Below are positions 1 to 8,499 of a stretch of 35,731 bases of DNA, in pieces. The notes under the pieces are model-generated. The model worked only from the letters and a program-made list of their open reading frames with translations, did not search any database and was not told the DNA's origin. Numbering within the stretch: position 1 is the stretch's first letter; every line of letters starts with the position of its first letter. Both the position numbers and the translations under genes were made by a program. The DNA comes from Rhodospirillales bacterium (GTDB lineage Bacteria; Pseudomonadota; Alphaproteobacteria; Azospirillales; Azospirillaceae), in the NCBI GenBank assembly GCA_003165295.1, contig PLTC01000081.1, forward strand, positions 4,366 through 40,096. The letters are read 5' to 3'.

Positions 1-16
1 CCGGCCCTTTGCGGGT

Positions 17-122
17 GTGGGCAGAACCCACCCAACCCTTTCATTTCAACGACTCATCGGAACCCGGGGCCTGTGGGGTGTTGCCCCCGGAACCCCGGGG
101 CCTTGCAACCGGAACGGTTGCA
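17..122. repeat. Inverted-repeat-rich leader upstream of the decarboxylase gene
   Basis: The first 160 bases hold no gene I can support. They contain a small hairpin (GTGGG at 17-21 pairing with CCCAC at 27-31). Two copies of a CCCGGGGCC-type word lie near 63-71 and 94-102. A perfect 8-bp hairpin follows, with TGCAACCG at 104-111, loop GAA, and CGGTTGCA at 115-122. The stems are seen directly. Whether they terminate an upstream transcript, belong to a dispersed intergenic repeat family or act in the leader of the next gene cannot be told from this window. Confidence 0.4.
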
Positions 123-161
123 GGCCAGTTCTATGGCACCTGCTGAACCGGGAAGCACGCG

Positions 162-1319
162 ATGGACGGCGGTGTGTTGTTGCCTTCGGTGGCCGAGATG
201 GTGGCGCGGCTGCGTCCCGACGAGCCGCTTCATTGTGTGCGGCCGGCGGCGCTGGCCGAAGCGGCACTGACCTTTATCCGGGCCTTTCCCGGCGACGTGC
301 TCTATGCGGTCAAGTGCAATCCCGACCCGATGGTCCTCCGGGCGTTGTGGGACGGCGGGATTCGTCACTTCGACGTGGCCTCTCCGGCGGAGTTCCGGCT
401 GGTCGCGCGGCTTTTTCCCGGCGCGGGCCTGCATTACATGCACCCGGTCAAGGCACGTTCGGCCATCGCCGCCGCCTGCCACCAGACCGGGGTGCGCGAC
501 TTTGCCCTTGATACTCCCGATGAGTTGGACAAGCTGCGCCATGAAACCGGCGATGCCCGCGATCTCGGCCTGATCGTCCGGTTGGCGCTGCCTCCCGACG
601 GCGACTCCCTGTGCGGCATGTCGGGTAAGTTCGGGGCGAGCCCCGAGGCGGCTGTGGCGTTGCTGCGGGCGGCGCGGCGGTACGCCCGGCGGCTCGGCAT
701 CAGCTTCCATGTCGGCTCCCAGTGTCTGGTTCCCGAGGCCTACGAGCGGGCGCTGGCGCTGGCTGGCAGGGTGGTCGCCGGGGCCGGCGTCAACCTGGAG
801 ATTCTCGACGTGGGCGGCGGCTTTCCGGTGGCGTATCCGGGCCTGAAACCGCCGCCGGCGGCCGCTTTCCTGGCCGCCATCGAACGGGGCGTGGCCCGAC
901 TCGGTCTGGGCCGACACTGCCGGCTGTGGTGCGAACCGGGACGGGCGCTGACCGCGGCCGGGGTCTCGGTGGTGACACGGGTACTCCAGCGCCGCGGCCA
1001 CGCGCTTTACCTCACCGACGGACTCTATGGCAGCCTCGCCGATGCCGGCCTCTCCCGGTTGTGCTACCCTGCACGGCTGATCCGGCCCGGCGGCGGCGAA
1101 CCGGCGGCGCCCGCGCCGTTCACCCTGTTCGGGCCAACCTGCGACAGCCTGGACCGCATCGCCGGTCCGTTCCTGATCCCCGACGACGTGGCCGAAGGCG
1201 ACTGGATCGAATTCGGGCTGGTGGGCGCCTATGGCGGCTGCCTGCGCACCGCCTTCAACGGCTTCGGCCGGGCCAGACGGGTCGCGGTCCGGGATGCGCC
1301 GCTGGTCGCCTCGGTTTGA
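162..1319 (+). CDS. Group IV PLP-dependent decarboxylase, ornithine decarboxylase-like
   Basis: A 385-aa alanine-racemase-fold decarboxylase of the ornithine/diaminopimelate/arginine family (group IV), expected to be cytosolic and dimeric and probably to make putrescine from ornithine. Lys51 in YAVKCNP is the expected PLP Schiff-base lysine. HVGSQ near residue 185, the glycine loop DVGGGFP near 220 and EPGRAL near 260 bind the cofactor phosphate. Cys327 in FGPTCDSLD is the catalytic cysteine contributed across the dimer. The C-terminal GAYGGCLRTAFNGF matches the ODC-type ending rather than that of DapF or DapE-type enzymes. The ATG at 162 follows GGGAAG at a 6-base spacing. Substrate (ornithine, lysine or a related diamine) cannot be fixed by eye. 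A long opposite-strand frame over this gene is a codon-bias shadow. Confidence 0.9.
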   Translation: MDGGVLLPSVAEMVARLRPDEPLHCVRPAALAEAALTFIRAFPGDVLYAVKCNPDPMVLRALWDGGIRHFDVASPAEFRLVARLFPGAGLHYMHPVKARSAIAAACHQTGVRDFALDTPDELDKLRHETGDARDLGLIVRLALPPDGDSLCGMSGKFGASPEAAVALLRAARRYARRLGISFHVGSQCLVPEAYERALALAGRVVAGAGVNLEILDVGGGFPVAYPGLKPPPAAAFLAAIERGVARLGLGRHCRLWCEPGRALTAAGVSVVTRVLQRRGHALYLTDGLYGSLADAGLSRLCYPARLIRPGGGEPAAPAPFTLFGPTCDSLDRIAGPFLIPDDVAEGDWIEFGLVGAYGGCLRTAFNGFGRARRVAVRDAPLVASV

Positions 1320-1570
1320 GACCACCCTTCGCGGCGAAGCCGTGGCCGTCGGGTTCCCTCCGATTGAAACCTTTAGTCGCCGACAGTTTTGCCGCATTGC
1401 GAAATTCCGCAGACTGCGACACAGTGGCGCCTTGCCGGTTCCAGCCGCCGCGCCAAAACGGCACCGACCAGAACCGGCTGACCGGGACAGTGCTTGGGAG
1501 TCTGGGCAAGAAACATCAGGTTGTCGCCAGCAGGATTAGCCCGCACCCGACAAGCCAGGGAGCCGAAGAG

Positions 1571-1975
1571 ATGCTCATTGAATGGGACGCCTCGTTCGAG
1601 ACGGGAGACCGGAAGAATGATGATATACACCAATACATCGTCCGTCGATTAAACGAAATCTGGCAAAAAATCGGCGGTCACGACGACCATGTCGAAATGG
1701 AAAAATGGATACTTGAGTATTTCAATTATTATATCCGTCATTTCAATGACGAAGAGTGCCTCATGGCTAAAGTGAAGTATCCCGAGTGTCAAAAACATAA
1801 AAAGCGACACCTGGAAATTATCGAGCAGTTTAATTCGATTTTAATCCGGCTGGATGTTGTTAAATCGATCATGCGTGACGAAGTCCGCGGCCTGATCATT
1901 ACGATTTCTGATCATATGAAAGTCGAAGACCGAAAGCTCGCCAGGTTCGTGCGCGAACACCGGCCTCCCCAATAG
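1571..1975 (+). CDS. Bacteriohemerythrin, single domain
   Basis: A 134-aa non-heme di-iron O2-binding protein. All seven expected iron ligands are visible: His20 (DDIH), His57 and Glu61 (HFNDE), His76 and His80 (HKKRH), and His115 and Asp120 (HMKVED). Length is normal for a free-standing bacterial hemerythrin, so it probably stores, delivers or senses oxygen in the cytosol of a microaerophile. The ATG at 1571 follows GAGCCGAAGAG; upstream in-frame codons do not read as protein. The gene is much AT-richer than its neighbours (21 G/C in the 60 bases 1681-1740) and uses AAA, ATT and TAT codons rare elsewhere in the window, which suggests transfer or relaxed codon selection. It ends convergently with the coiled-coil gene, with a strong hairpin between them. 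Confidence 0.93.
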   Translation: MLIEWDASFETGDRKNDDIHQYIVRRLNEIWQKIGGHDDHVEMEKWILEYFNYYIRHFNDEECLMAKVKYPECQKHKKRHLEIIEQFNSILIRLDVVKSIMRDEVRGLIITISDHMKVEDRKLARFVREHRPPQ

Positions 1976-2016
1976 CGCCGGCGAGCGTAAAGCATCACAA
2001 AAAAAGGCGGCCTTGC

Positions 2017-2052
2017 CCCCCGACCAGGGACCGTAACGCCCCTGGTCGGGGG
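2017..2052. terminator. Long hairpin between convergent genes, probable terminator
   Basis: A perfect 13-bp stem (2017-2029 with 2040-2052, CCCCCGACCAGGG and its complement) encloses a 10-base loop. It sits between the stop codons of the convergent hemerythrin (1975) and coiled-coil (2093) genes. On the minus strand the stem is followed after a 10-base spacer by a T tract (complement of the A run around 1999-2005), so it best fits termination of leftward transcription. A second short hairpin, GGGGC-CAAA-GCCCC, follows at 2056-2069. Confidence 0.6.
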
Positions 2053-2092
2053 AAAGGGGCCAAAGCCCCCATTGGGCAGGCTCGCCGTCTTC

Positions 2093-2578
2093 TTAGTGGG
2101 ACTCGTGATGAGCGGGCTTCTTCTCGCCCTTTTGTTCGCCGGCGGTGACCGGCGGGGTCTTGGCCGCGGCGAGTTCGGCGGTCAGTTCCTCGACCTTGGC
2201 CCGGAACTGGTCGCGGTCCTTGGTCACCGCGGCCAACTGCCGGGTCTGTTCCTCCACCTTCGCCTTGAGGGTCTCGCTGCCGCTGGCGGCAAGCTTGCCG
2301 ACCAGTTCGTCGGCCCGGGCCTTGAGGGTATCGCGCTCCGCGGTCAGCGCCCCGATTTGCGCCGCCACTTCGTCAGCCTTGGCCTTGGCCTGATCCCGCT
2401 CACCGGTTACGCCGGCCAGTTGCTGGACAGCCTGATCGGCGCGCGCCTGCTGGGCCTTGAAATCCTGGGCAAAGGAGGCGGACAGTACAATTGCCACAGC
2501 GGCGATCAATATGCTCAATACAGAGACAATGCGCCAGAATTTTGGCTCACTGGCTGCGGGGACCGGGCCGTTTCCCAT
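2093..2578 (-). CDS. Membrane-anchored coiled-coil protein, function unknown
   Basis: A 161-aa protein with a short cytoplasmic N-terminus, one transmembrane helix at about residues 15-35 (FWRIVSVLSILIAAVAIVL) and then about 100 residues of Ala/Glu/Lys/Asp/Gln-rich heptads with no prolines or glycine clusters, characteristic of a long coiled coil. The tail is Lys/His-rich (EKKPAHHESH). The start at 2578 is chosen because GGAGAGG (2585-2591) lies 6 bases upstream; a longer reading from 2650 would bury the ribosome site. No enzymatic motif is present. It could be a structural spacer or scaffold facing the periplasm. I do not recognise a named family. It is downstream of, and co-oriented with, the XdhC gene but separated by about 220 bases. 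Confidence 0.75.
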   Translation of the reverse strand: MGNGPVPAASEPKFWRIVSVLSILIAAVAIVLSASFAQDFKAQQARADQAVQQLAGVTGERDQAKAKADEVAAQIGALTAERDTLKARADELVGKLAASGSETLKAKVEEQTRQLAAVTKDRDQFRAKVEELTAELAAAKTPPVTAGEQKGEKKPAHHESH

Positions 2579-2797
2579 TGGCATCCTCTCCAAGAAAGGG
2601 TCTGTATCAATCAGGTGAGCCCCCGCGATCGCCACCATCACGAAAATCACGAGAGCGTTTTTCCGATCAAGGGGCCGGTCGGACTCCGATGGTCAAACAC
2701 CAGGAACCACCGTCACTGTTCGGATTGATGAGAGTTCTACCGGAACCGTCGTTCACCGTCACGTTCAAAAAAGCGTCCCGAAGCCGCCGGCCCGAGG

Positions 2798-3967
2798 TCA
2801 AAGGTCAGTTTTGGGATTGACAGCAGTTATCCCCAGCCCGGTGGACAGAGGTGTGGACAAGTCTGGGGATAGCCGCGGCGCGACAGGCCCGGGCGCGCTC
2901 GCCGCGCCCGCCGTCGGAGTCCCGATGCCCCGGCGCCGGGCAACCAGTTCGGCCAGAATCGAGACGGCGATCTCGGCGGGCGTCACCGCGCCGATCCGGA
3001 GACCGACCGGACCGTGGATGCGCGCCAGTTCGGCCTCGGCAAAGCCCTGGGCGCGCAGGCGGTCCAGGCGCTGGGCGTGGCTTCGCCGGCTGCCGAGGGC
3101 GCCGATATGGAACACCGGCGCCCGTAGCGCCGCGCCAAGCGCCGGATCGTCAAGCTTCGGGTCATGAGTGAGGGTGACCACCGCCGAACGAGGGTCGAGC
3201 CCCGCCGCCACCAGCGCCTCATCGGGCCAGGCGTCCACCACCGTGGTCCCGGGAAAGCGTTCGGCCGCGGCAAAGCCCCGACGGGGATCGATCACCGTCA
3301 CCTGGAAACCGGCAAGCCGGGCCATCGGCGCCAGGACCTGGGCAATGTGGACGCCCCCCACCACCAGCAATCGGGGGACCGGCGCGAACACATGGACGAA
3401 CAGCCGCCGGTCCTCGCCGGCCTCGACCACGGCACTGCGGTCGGCGGCCAGACAGTCGCGGGCCGCCGCCAGCAGCGGTTCCTCGAGCCCGAAACCGCCG
3501 TGAACCACCGACGGGAAGACCAGCGTCTGAAGCCCCATCACCAGATCCGTGACGAGCGCCACCGGCCGCCGTTCGGCCCGAAGCCGCAGCAGCCGCTCCA
3601 ACAACCCGGGTTTGCCGTCCGCGGGACCGACCGGCTGAAGATAAAGCTCGATCCGACCGCCGCAGGCGAGACCGACCTCCCACGCCCGCTGGTCGGTGAC
3701 GCCATAGCCGAGCAACCGCGGCTCGCCATCGGCAATCGCCCGCAACGCCTGATCGACCACCGCGCCCTCAACGCAACCGGCCGACACCGAACCGACCATG
3801 GCCCCGGCCTCGTCCACCGCCAACTGACTGCCCGCCGGACAAGGCGCCGAGCCCCAGGTTCGGATCACCGTCGCCAGCGCCACGCCCCGACCCTGGGCCC
3901 GCCAGCGCAGCGCCGCGGTCAGGGCATCGTCCGCGCCCGTCACCGGTGCGCCATCGGTTGTCATCAT
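2798..3967 (-). CDS. xdhC: XdhC/CoxI-family protein (molybdenum cofactor insertion for xanthine dehydrogenase-type enzymes)
   Basis: A 389-aa protein with the two halves of the XdhC/CoxF family. The N-terminal CoxI-like part has RTWGSAPCPAGSQLAV and GSVSAGCVEGAVV with the conserved cysteine (about residues 35-75). The C-terminal Rossmann part starts at LLVVGGVHIAQVLAPMARL (about residue 190), followed by VIDPR, and contains THDPKLDDPAL, GALGSRRSHAQRL and the family ending IHGPVGLRIGA-TPAEIAVSILAELV. Known members bind molybdenum cofactor, promote its sulfuration and hand it to xanthine dehydrogenase-class enzymes. No xdhA/xdhB or cox structural gene is in the window, so the client is unknown. 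The last 45 or so residues are a non-conserved Ala/Pro/Ser/Thr tail, whose DNA contains DnaA-box-like words. ATG 3967 follows GGAGGGGTGAGGCG; ATG 3964 is equally possible. Confidence 0.9.
   Translation of the reverse strand: MMTTDGAPVTGADDALTAALRWRAQGRGVALATVIRTWGSAPCPAGSQLAVDEAGAMVGSVSAGCVEGAVVDQALRAIADGEPRLLGYGVTDQRAWEVGLACGGRIELYLQPVGPADGKPGLLERLLRLRAERRPVALVTDLVMGLQTLVFPSVVHGGFGLEEPLLAAARDCLAADRSAVVEAGEDRRLFVHVFAPVPRLLVVGGVHIAQVLAPMARLAGFQVTVIDPRRGFAAAERFPGTTVVDAWPDEALVAAGLDPRSAVVTLTHDPKLDDPALGAALRAPVFHIGALGSRRSHAQRLDRLRAQGFAEAELARIHGPVGLRIGAVTPAEIAVSILAELVARRRGIGTPTAGAASAPGPVAPRLSPDLSTPLSTGLGITAVNPKTDL
2827..2872. other. Cluster of DnaA-box-like 9-mers inside the 3' end of xdhC
   Basis: Four near matches to the DnaA box TTATCCACA fall within 46 bases: TTATCCCCA (2827-2835), GGTGGACAG (2840-2848, complement CTGTCCACC), TGTGGACAA (2852-2860, complement TTGTCCACA, one mismatch) and TGGGGATAG (2864-2872, complement CTATCCCCA). 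They encode the unconserved tail of the XdhC protein. There is no adjacent AT-rich unwinding region or dnaA/dnaN/parAB gene, so an origin is not claimed. Confidence 0.35.
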
Positions 3968-4029
3968 CGCCTCACCCCTCCCCCACCCGGCCCGGCCTTC
4001 GCCCGGAGCCCGCGGCGGGCACGGGGGGC

Positions 4030-6162
4030 TCACCCGGCCGCCCGACGCCCGGCCGGACGCACATAAGGCGCGTAGGCCCGGTCCGACTTCTGGATATGAT
4101 TGATCAGCCAGTCCTTGACGAAGTCCAGGGTTTCCATGGCCAGGGTGTTGGAGGCCACGCGGGTAAAACGCTCCCGGACTTCCAGCACCTTGGCGACGAA
4201 CGCCTCATGGGCCTTGCGGTGGGTCGCAAGGTCGGGGAAGTTCCCGGCGGTCATGAGGTCCTCTTCGCGGCGGAAGTGGACCGCGGTATACTCGATCAAC
4301 TGGTCGAGCACCGCCGCGATCACGTTCTTGCTCCTGCCGGCGCGCATGGCCTGGCACAGATCGTTGAACAGCGCGAACAGCCGCTGATGATCCCGGTCCA
4401 GGCTCTCGTGCTCGACGCTGAACCGGTTGGTCCACTTCAAAGACGGCAGTTCAACGTGGCCCGCCTCTTCGCCGCCGTCCATCAGATGGCGGACGCGACC
4501 GAGAAAGCCCTGGACCTCGGTCTGAAGCTGTTCGGTTTCGCTGTAGACCTGATCGGCGGCGCTGGAAACCCGCTCGACGATTCGGGCAGCCTCGTCGGCG
4601 GCCCGCGAGACCCCGGTAATCCGGCTCGAAACGTCGTGGGTGCCGCTGGCGGCGCTGGCGGCGTTGAGCGCGATGTCCGAGGTGGCGGCCCCCTGCTGGG
4701 ACATGGCGGAGGCGATGGACGCGGCAATCTCGTTGATATGGTTGATGGTCTGCGAAATGCTGGCGATGGCCGCGACCGCCGCCGCGGTTTCCTGCTGGAC
4801 CTGGGTGATTCGCTGCGCGATGTCCTCGGTGGCGCTGCCGGTCTGGTTGGCCAGGTTCTTGACCTCTCCCGCCACCACCGCGAAGCCCTTGCCGGCCTCC
4901 CCGGCCCGCGCCGCCTCGATGGTTGCGTTCAGCGCCAGCAGGTTGGTCTGACTGGCGATGCCGGAAATCAGCTTGAGTACCGCCCCGATGTCGCCCACCG
5001 TCCGGTCGAGGCGGAGAATCCGCTCCGTGGTCTCTCCGGCCTGACCGACCGCAGCCGTGGCAATGCTGGTCGCGTTCGCGACCTGACGGCCGATTTCCGA
5101 CACGGTGGCCGACAACTGTTCCGCGGCCGCCGCCACCGACTGAACGCTGCCGCTGGTGTGTTCGGCGGCCGACGCCACCGACTGGCTGTCGCGGCAGGTC
5201 TGACCGACGCCCTGATTGAGGTTATCGGTGGCGGCGGCAACGCTTTTGACCGCACCCGACACGGTGTTGAACAGTTCCGACACCGATGTCGAAAACTCCC
5301 GGGTCAGACGGTCGAGTCGCTCCTGGCGTTGCTGGTGTTCGGCCGCCTCCCGGGCGTGATGCCCGGCCAACCGGGTCCGTTCCGCGGCGGTGGTCTTGAA
5401 CACCGCGACCGCTTTGGCCATCAGCCCGACCTCGTCCCGGCGTTCGGCGCCCGGCACCGCGACCGTCAGTTCGCCGTCGGCCAGCCGATGCATGGCCGCG
5501 GTGATGGCCTCGATGGGCCGGATCATGCCCCGGGCGACCATCAGGCTGAACAGCGTCACGAAACCGACCACGAACAAAGCGATGCCACCGACCAGCCACG
5601 CTTCCCGGGCAAAAATGGCATCCAGGTCATCAACATAGATGCCGCTGCCGATCACCCAGCCCCAGGGCGCAAACCCCTTGACGTAAGACAGCTTGCGAAC
5701 CGGCTGGGAGGTATGGGGCCGGGGCCAGAGGTAAGAGACGAAGCCGGCATCCTGCCGGCGGACCGTGTCGACAAAATCAACAAACAGTGCCCGGCCGCTG
5801 GCATCCCTGACATCGCCGGCATTCTTGCCGACCAGGGCCTGATCGGGGTGCGCCAGCACCACCGGAGTCATGTCATTGACCCAGAAATAGCCCCCGTCCC
5901 CATAGCCCATGGCGCCAACCGCCAAAAGCGCGGCCCGCTGGGCGTCGGCCACCGCAAGGGCGCCGGAACGGGCCAGCGATTCGTAGTGAGTGATCACGCC
6001 ATAGGCCGCCGTAACCATCTGTTCGGTCTTGTCGCGCCGATCATTGAGCAGGTTGGCATAAAGCGCCTGGAGGCCGAGTGTGGCGATGGTCAGCATGCCC
6101 ATAACCGCGGTAGCGACGATCAGGAGCGTGCGCGTGCGGATGGTCAGAATTGGCAGGGCCAT
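4030..6162 (-). CDS. Methyl-accepting chemotaxis protein with Cache sensor and C-terminal hemerythrin domain (DcrH-like)
   Basis: A 710-aa receptor. TM1 is at about 11-33, followed by a periplasmic single-Cache domain at 40-185 with the typical [16 protein letters not shown] and [11 protein letters not shown] motifs, TM2 at 189-210, HAMP at 211-263 and the receptor signalling helices with the tip [32 protein letters not shown] hemerythrin domain occupies about 575-695. All hemerythrin ligands are present: His in DRDH, HFRRE, HRKAH and HIQKSD. Known DcrH-type receptors sense O2 through such a domain, so this receptor probably combines a periplasmic ligand signal with cytoplasmic oxygen or redox sensing for aerotaxis. 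ATG 6162 is preferred because the 24 residues before it are not membrane-protein-like. An AT-rich stretch with the palindrome TTACGTAA (6247-6254) lies upstream and may hold the promoter. Confidence 0.93.
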   Translation of the reverse strand: MALPILTIRTRTLLIVATAVMGMLTIATLGLQALYANLLNDRRDKTEQMVTAAYGVITHYESLARSGALAVADAQRAALLAVGAMGYGDGGYFWVNDMTPVVLAHPDQALVGKNAGDVRDASGRALFVDFVDTVRRQDAGFVSYLWPRPHTSQPVRKLSYVKGFAPWGWVIGSGIYVDDLDAIFAREAWLVGGIALFVVGFVTLFSLMVARGMIRPIEAITAAMHRLADGELTVAVPGAERRDEVGLMAKAVAVFKTTAAERTRLAGHHAREAAEHQQRQERLDRLTREFSTSVSELFNTVSGAVKSVAAATDNLNQGVGQTCRDSQSVASAAEHTSGSVQSVAAAAEQLSATVSEIGRQVANATSIATAAVGQAGETTERILRLDRTVGDIGAVLKLISGIASQTNLLALNATIEAARAGEAGKGFAVVAGEVKNLANQTGSATEDIAQRITQVQQETAAAVAAIASISQTINHINEIAASIASAMSQQGAATSDIALNAASAASGTHDVSSRITGVSRAADEAARIVERVSSAADQVYSETEQLQTEVQGFLGRVRHLMDGGEEAGHVELPSLKWTNRFSVEHESLDRDHQRLFALFNDLCQAMRAGRSKNVIAAVLDQLIEYTAVHFRREEDLMTAGNFPDLATHRKAHEAFVAKVLEVRERFTRVASNTLAMETLDFVKDWLINHIQKSDRAYAPYVRPAGRRAAG

Positions 6163-6289
6163 GGCAGCAATCTTCGGTAAGTCGATCGTTCGACGTGTAA
6201 GGTCGCACCAAGCCGAAGACGTTGGCAAGAGCACAAATTAAAAAACTTACGTAACGACGGAAGGAAGCGGGCGCCGGTCGTCGCCGCCG

Positions 6290-8305
6290 CTACCCCCGAG
6301 GCGGGTTCTCCCGGGCGGTCAGAATGCGGTCGAATTCCCCAAGGCGGGCGGCAACCCGGCCATAAACGCTGTCGGCGGGGTAGTGACCGGTGGCATCGGG
6401 CTCGCCGGCCGCAAGGCCCGCGAACAGCGCCACGGCGTCCTCAACACGGCTCACCGTCCATAAATGGAAGCGGCCGGCGGCAACCTCGGCCGCGATGTCG
6501 TCGTGGAGAATGACATTGATCAGATTCGCCGCCGGAATGACCACGCCCTGACTGCCCGAGAGGCCGCCCTGTTCGACGCAGGTACGGAAAAAGCCTTCGA
6601 TCTTGGGGTTGACCCCGCTCACCGACTGGATTTCGCCGTGCTGGTTGACCGAGCCGGTCACGGCCAGGTCCTGGCGCAGCGGCACCCCGGAAAGGTCCGA
6701 GAGCAGCGCCAGCAACTCGGCGAGAGAGGCCGAATCGCCTTCGATGCCGCCGTAATTCTGCTCGAAGGTCACGGAACCGGAAAACGACACGGGCATCGTC
6801 CGGGCAAAACAGCCGGAAAGATAGCCGTGCAGGCCAAGCACTCCCTTATGCTGAATCGGTCCGCCCAAATTCACGTCTCTCTCGATGTTGATCACGCCCA
6901 ACTGGCCGATCCAGGTGCGGGCGGTGACCCGGCACGGCGAGCCATACCGATGGTCGACCTTGTCGAACACGATCAAAGCGTTGACCTGGGCAAGGGCGGT
7001 CCCCGCGGTCGACACCATCACGGCGCGGTCGGTGATCGCCCGATGCAACCGGTCCTCGCCCTGACTGACCCGTCGCCGTTGCTCCGCCGCCGCCGCAACG
7101 ACATCAACGCGGCGAATCAGTTTGCCGTCGGCGGCGCGGCGGCCGATCAGGGCCGCCTCGCCGATCAGGTCGTCAAGCAATTCCAGGCGCGAGGACAGCT
7201 TTTCCCGGTGTTCGGCCCAGCGCGCGGCCATCCCGAGCAGCAATTGAACCGCCGCCCGGTCGCACCGGGTATCATGCCCCGCGGCAAAGCGCCCGATCAG
7301 GCCGACATAGGCGGCAACATTATCGGCGGTGGCCCCCAGATCGTCACAGATATCGGCCTTGATCTTGAAATAGACCCGGGACTCGGGATCCCCGAGGAAC
7401 CAGCCGTAATACCAGCGCGGGGCGCCGACGATCACCACCTTGGCGTCGAACGGGATCGAATACGGGCGCGGGGCGCCGGCGATCGGCACCGCGCCGGTGC
7501 GGTGCGGCTCCTCGATTCGCAGCTTGCGGTCGCGGAGCGCGCCCTTGAGCGTCTCCCACACCCCGGCATCCCTGGCCAGCGCCTCGGCACGCAGAACCAG
7601 AATGCCGCCATTGGCCCGATGGAGCGCGCCCGCCCGGATCAGGGTAAAGTCGGTGGCAAGTCCGCCCGCGGTACGCACATATTCGATGCTGCCGAACAGG
7701 TTGCTATAGGTCGGGCTCGGCTCGATCACCACCAGGGGGCAGGTTTGGCCGCTGTGGTCGACCAGCAGATTGACGGCATAGCGTCGGGCCGGGGTGTCCG
7801 GGCTGTCGGCGGCGGTGGGGAAGGCCCCGGCATGGGTCTCCACGTCGCGCCGCAGATGCGCAAACCACGGCGCCAGCTCGGGCACATGGGCGAACCCGGC
7901 AATCACCGCGTCGACCTCGGCCAGCGCCGCCTTGGTTGCGGCCGAGGCCAGCCGGGTCGCCAGCACCGCCAGCCGGTCGCGCAGCGCGCTGCCGGCGCCC
8001 GCGGGCAGACGATAGGGTTGCGGCCGGTGGCTCTTGAGAAAATTGTTGAGATAGACCCAATCGTCCTGGGGTGGCCGGTCCCGGACATAGCCCTCCAGCA
8101 ATTCCCGGGTGGCGGTCATCCGACCGCTGCGGTCGTCGCCGACCACGAAGGTATTGAAGCCGATTCCGGTCATGTCCAGGCCGAAACGGATCGCTTCACG
8201 GGCGCGCTTGTGGCTGGAAAGGGCGAAGAACCCGCCTCCGTCCGTCTGATCGGCGGCGTGGAGCGGGTAGCCGATCTGAGCGGCTTCGAGTTTGTGCAGG
8301 GTCAT
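6290..8305 (-). CDS. Lon-like ATP-dependent protease of the AAA_32 (LonB/YcbZ-like) family
   Basis: A 671-aa protein with a degenerate N-terminal ATPase part and a C-terminal Lon proteolytic domain. The catalytic dyad is visible as Ser525 in EGDSASLAE and Lys568 in SGVNPKIEGF. FEQNYGGIEGDSAS and the preceding GVLGLHGYLSGCF are typical of the family. The P-loop position reads GDDRSGRMT (residues 56-64), with Arg62 where ordinary Walker A motifs have Lys; I recall GxGR-type loops in AAA_32 relatives, so this may be family-normal. Walker-B-like GGILVLRAEAL lies near residue 233. It probably degrades damaged or regulatory proteins in the cytosol. The ATG at 8305 starts a conserved-looking N-terminus. 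It is upstream of and co-oriented with the chemoreceptor gene, with a 127-base gap. Confidence 0.9.
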   Translation of the reverse strand: MTLHKLEAAQIGYPLHAADQTDGGGFFALSSHKRAREAIRFGLDMTGIGFNTFVVGDDRSGRMTATRELLEGYVRDRPPQDDWVYLNNFLKSHRPQPYRLPAGAGSALRDRLAVLATRLASAATKAALAEVDAVIAGFAHVPELAPWFAHLRRDVETHAGAFPTAADSPDTPARRYAVNLLVDHSGQTCPLVVIEPSPTYSNLFGSIEYVRTAGGLATDFTLIRAGALHRANGGILVLRAEALARDAGVWETLKGALRDRKLRIEEPHRTGAVPIAGAPRPYSIPFDAKVVIVGAPRWYYGWFLGDPESRVYFKIKADICDDLGATADNVAAYVGLIGRFAAGHDTRCDRAAVQLLLGMAARWAEHREKLSSRLELLDDLIGEAALIGRRAADGKLIRRVDVVAAAAEQRRRVSQGEDRLHRAITDRAVMVSTAGTALAQVNALIVFDKVDHRYGSPCRVTARTWIGQLGVINIERDVNLGGPIQHKGVLGLHGYLSGCFARTMPVSFSGSVTFEQNYGGIEGDSASLAELLALLSDLSGVPLRQDLAVTGSVNQHGEIQSVSGVNPKIEGFFRTCVEQGGLSGSQGVVIPAANLINVILHDDIAAEVAAGRFHLWTVSRVEDAVALFAGLAAGEPDATGHYPADSVYGRVAARLGEFDRILTARENPPRG

Positions 8306-8499
8306 GCTTCAAACATTCGGGACCGGGGTCCGGCCGTCAAGAGCAAGGACGACCGGGCGCCGCCTGTCCCTGGGCTTTCTCCGGGTTTTCTGTTGACCGA
8401 CCGGGAACCATCGCCATACTGGTCCGCTCGGGCGGCGGCGGCCGGATACGCGCCGCATCGGACCGGCGCGCGGACGAAGACGGAATTGAAGGGCCGGGA

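Noticed and set aside
54-1397. Long open frame on the minus strand opposite the decarboxylase
   Set aside because: It has Arg/Gly/Pro/His-rich shadow composition with no motifs; the plus strand carries a complete decarboxylase with catalytic residues.
2821-2880. Chromosomal or plasmid replication origin
   Set aside because: DnaA-box-like words are present, but there is no AT-rich unwinding element, no iterons and no replication gene nearby.
8306-8499. Possible fluoride riboswitch before crcB
   Set aside because: I could not find the conserved crcB-motif strands or the pseudoknot pairing in this stretch.
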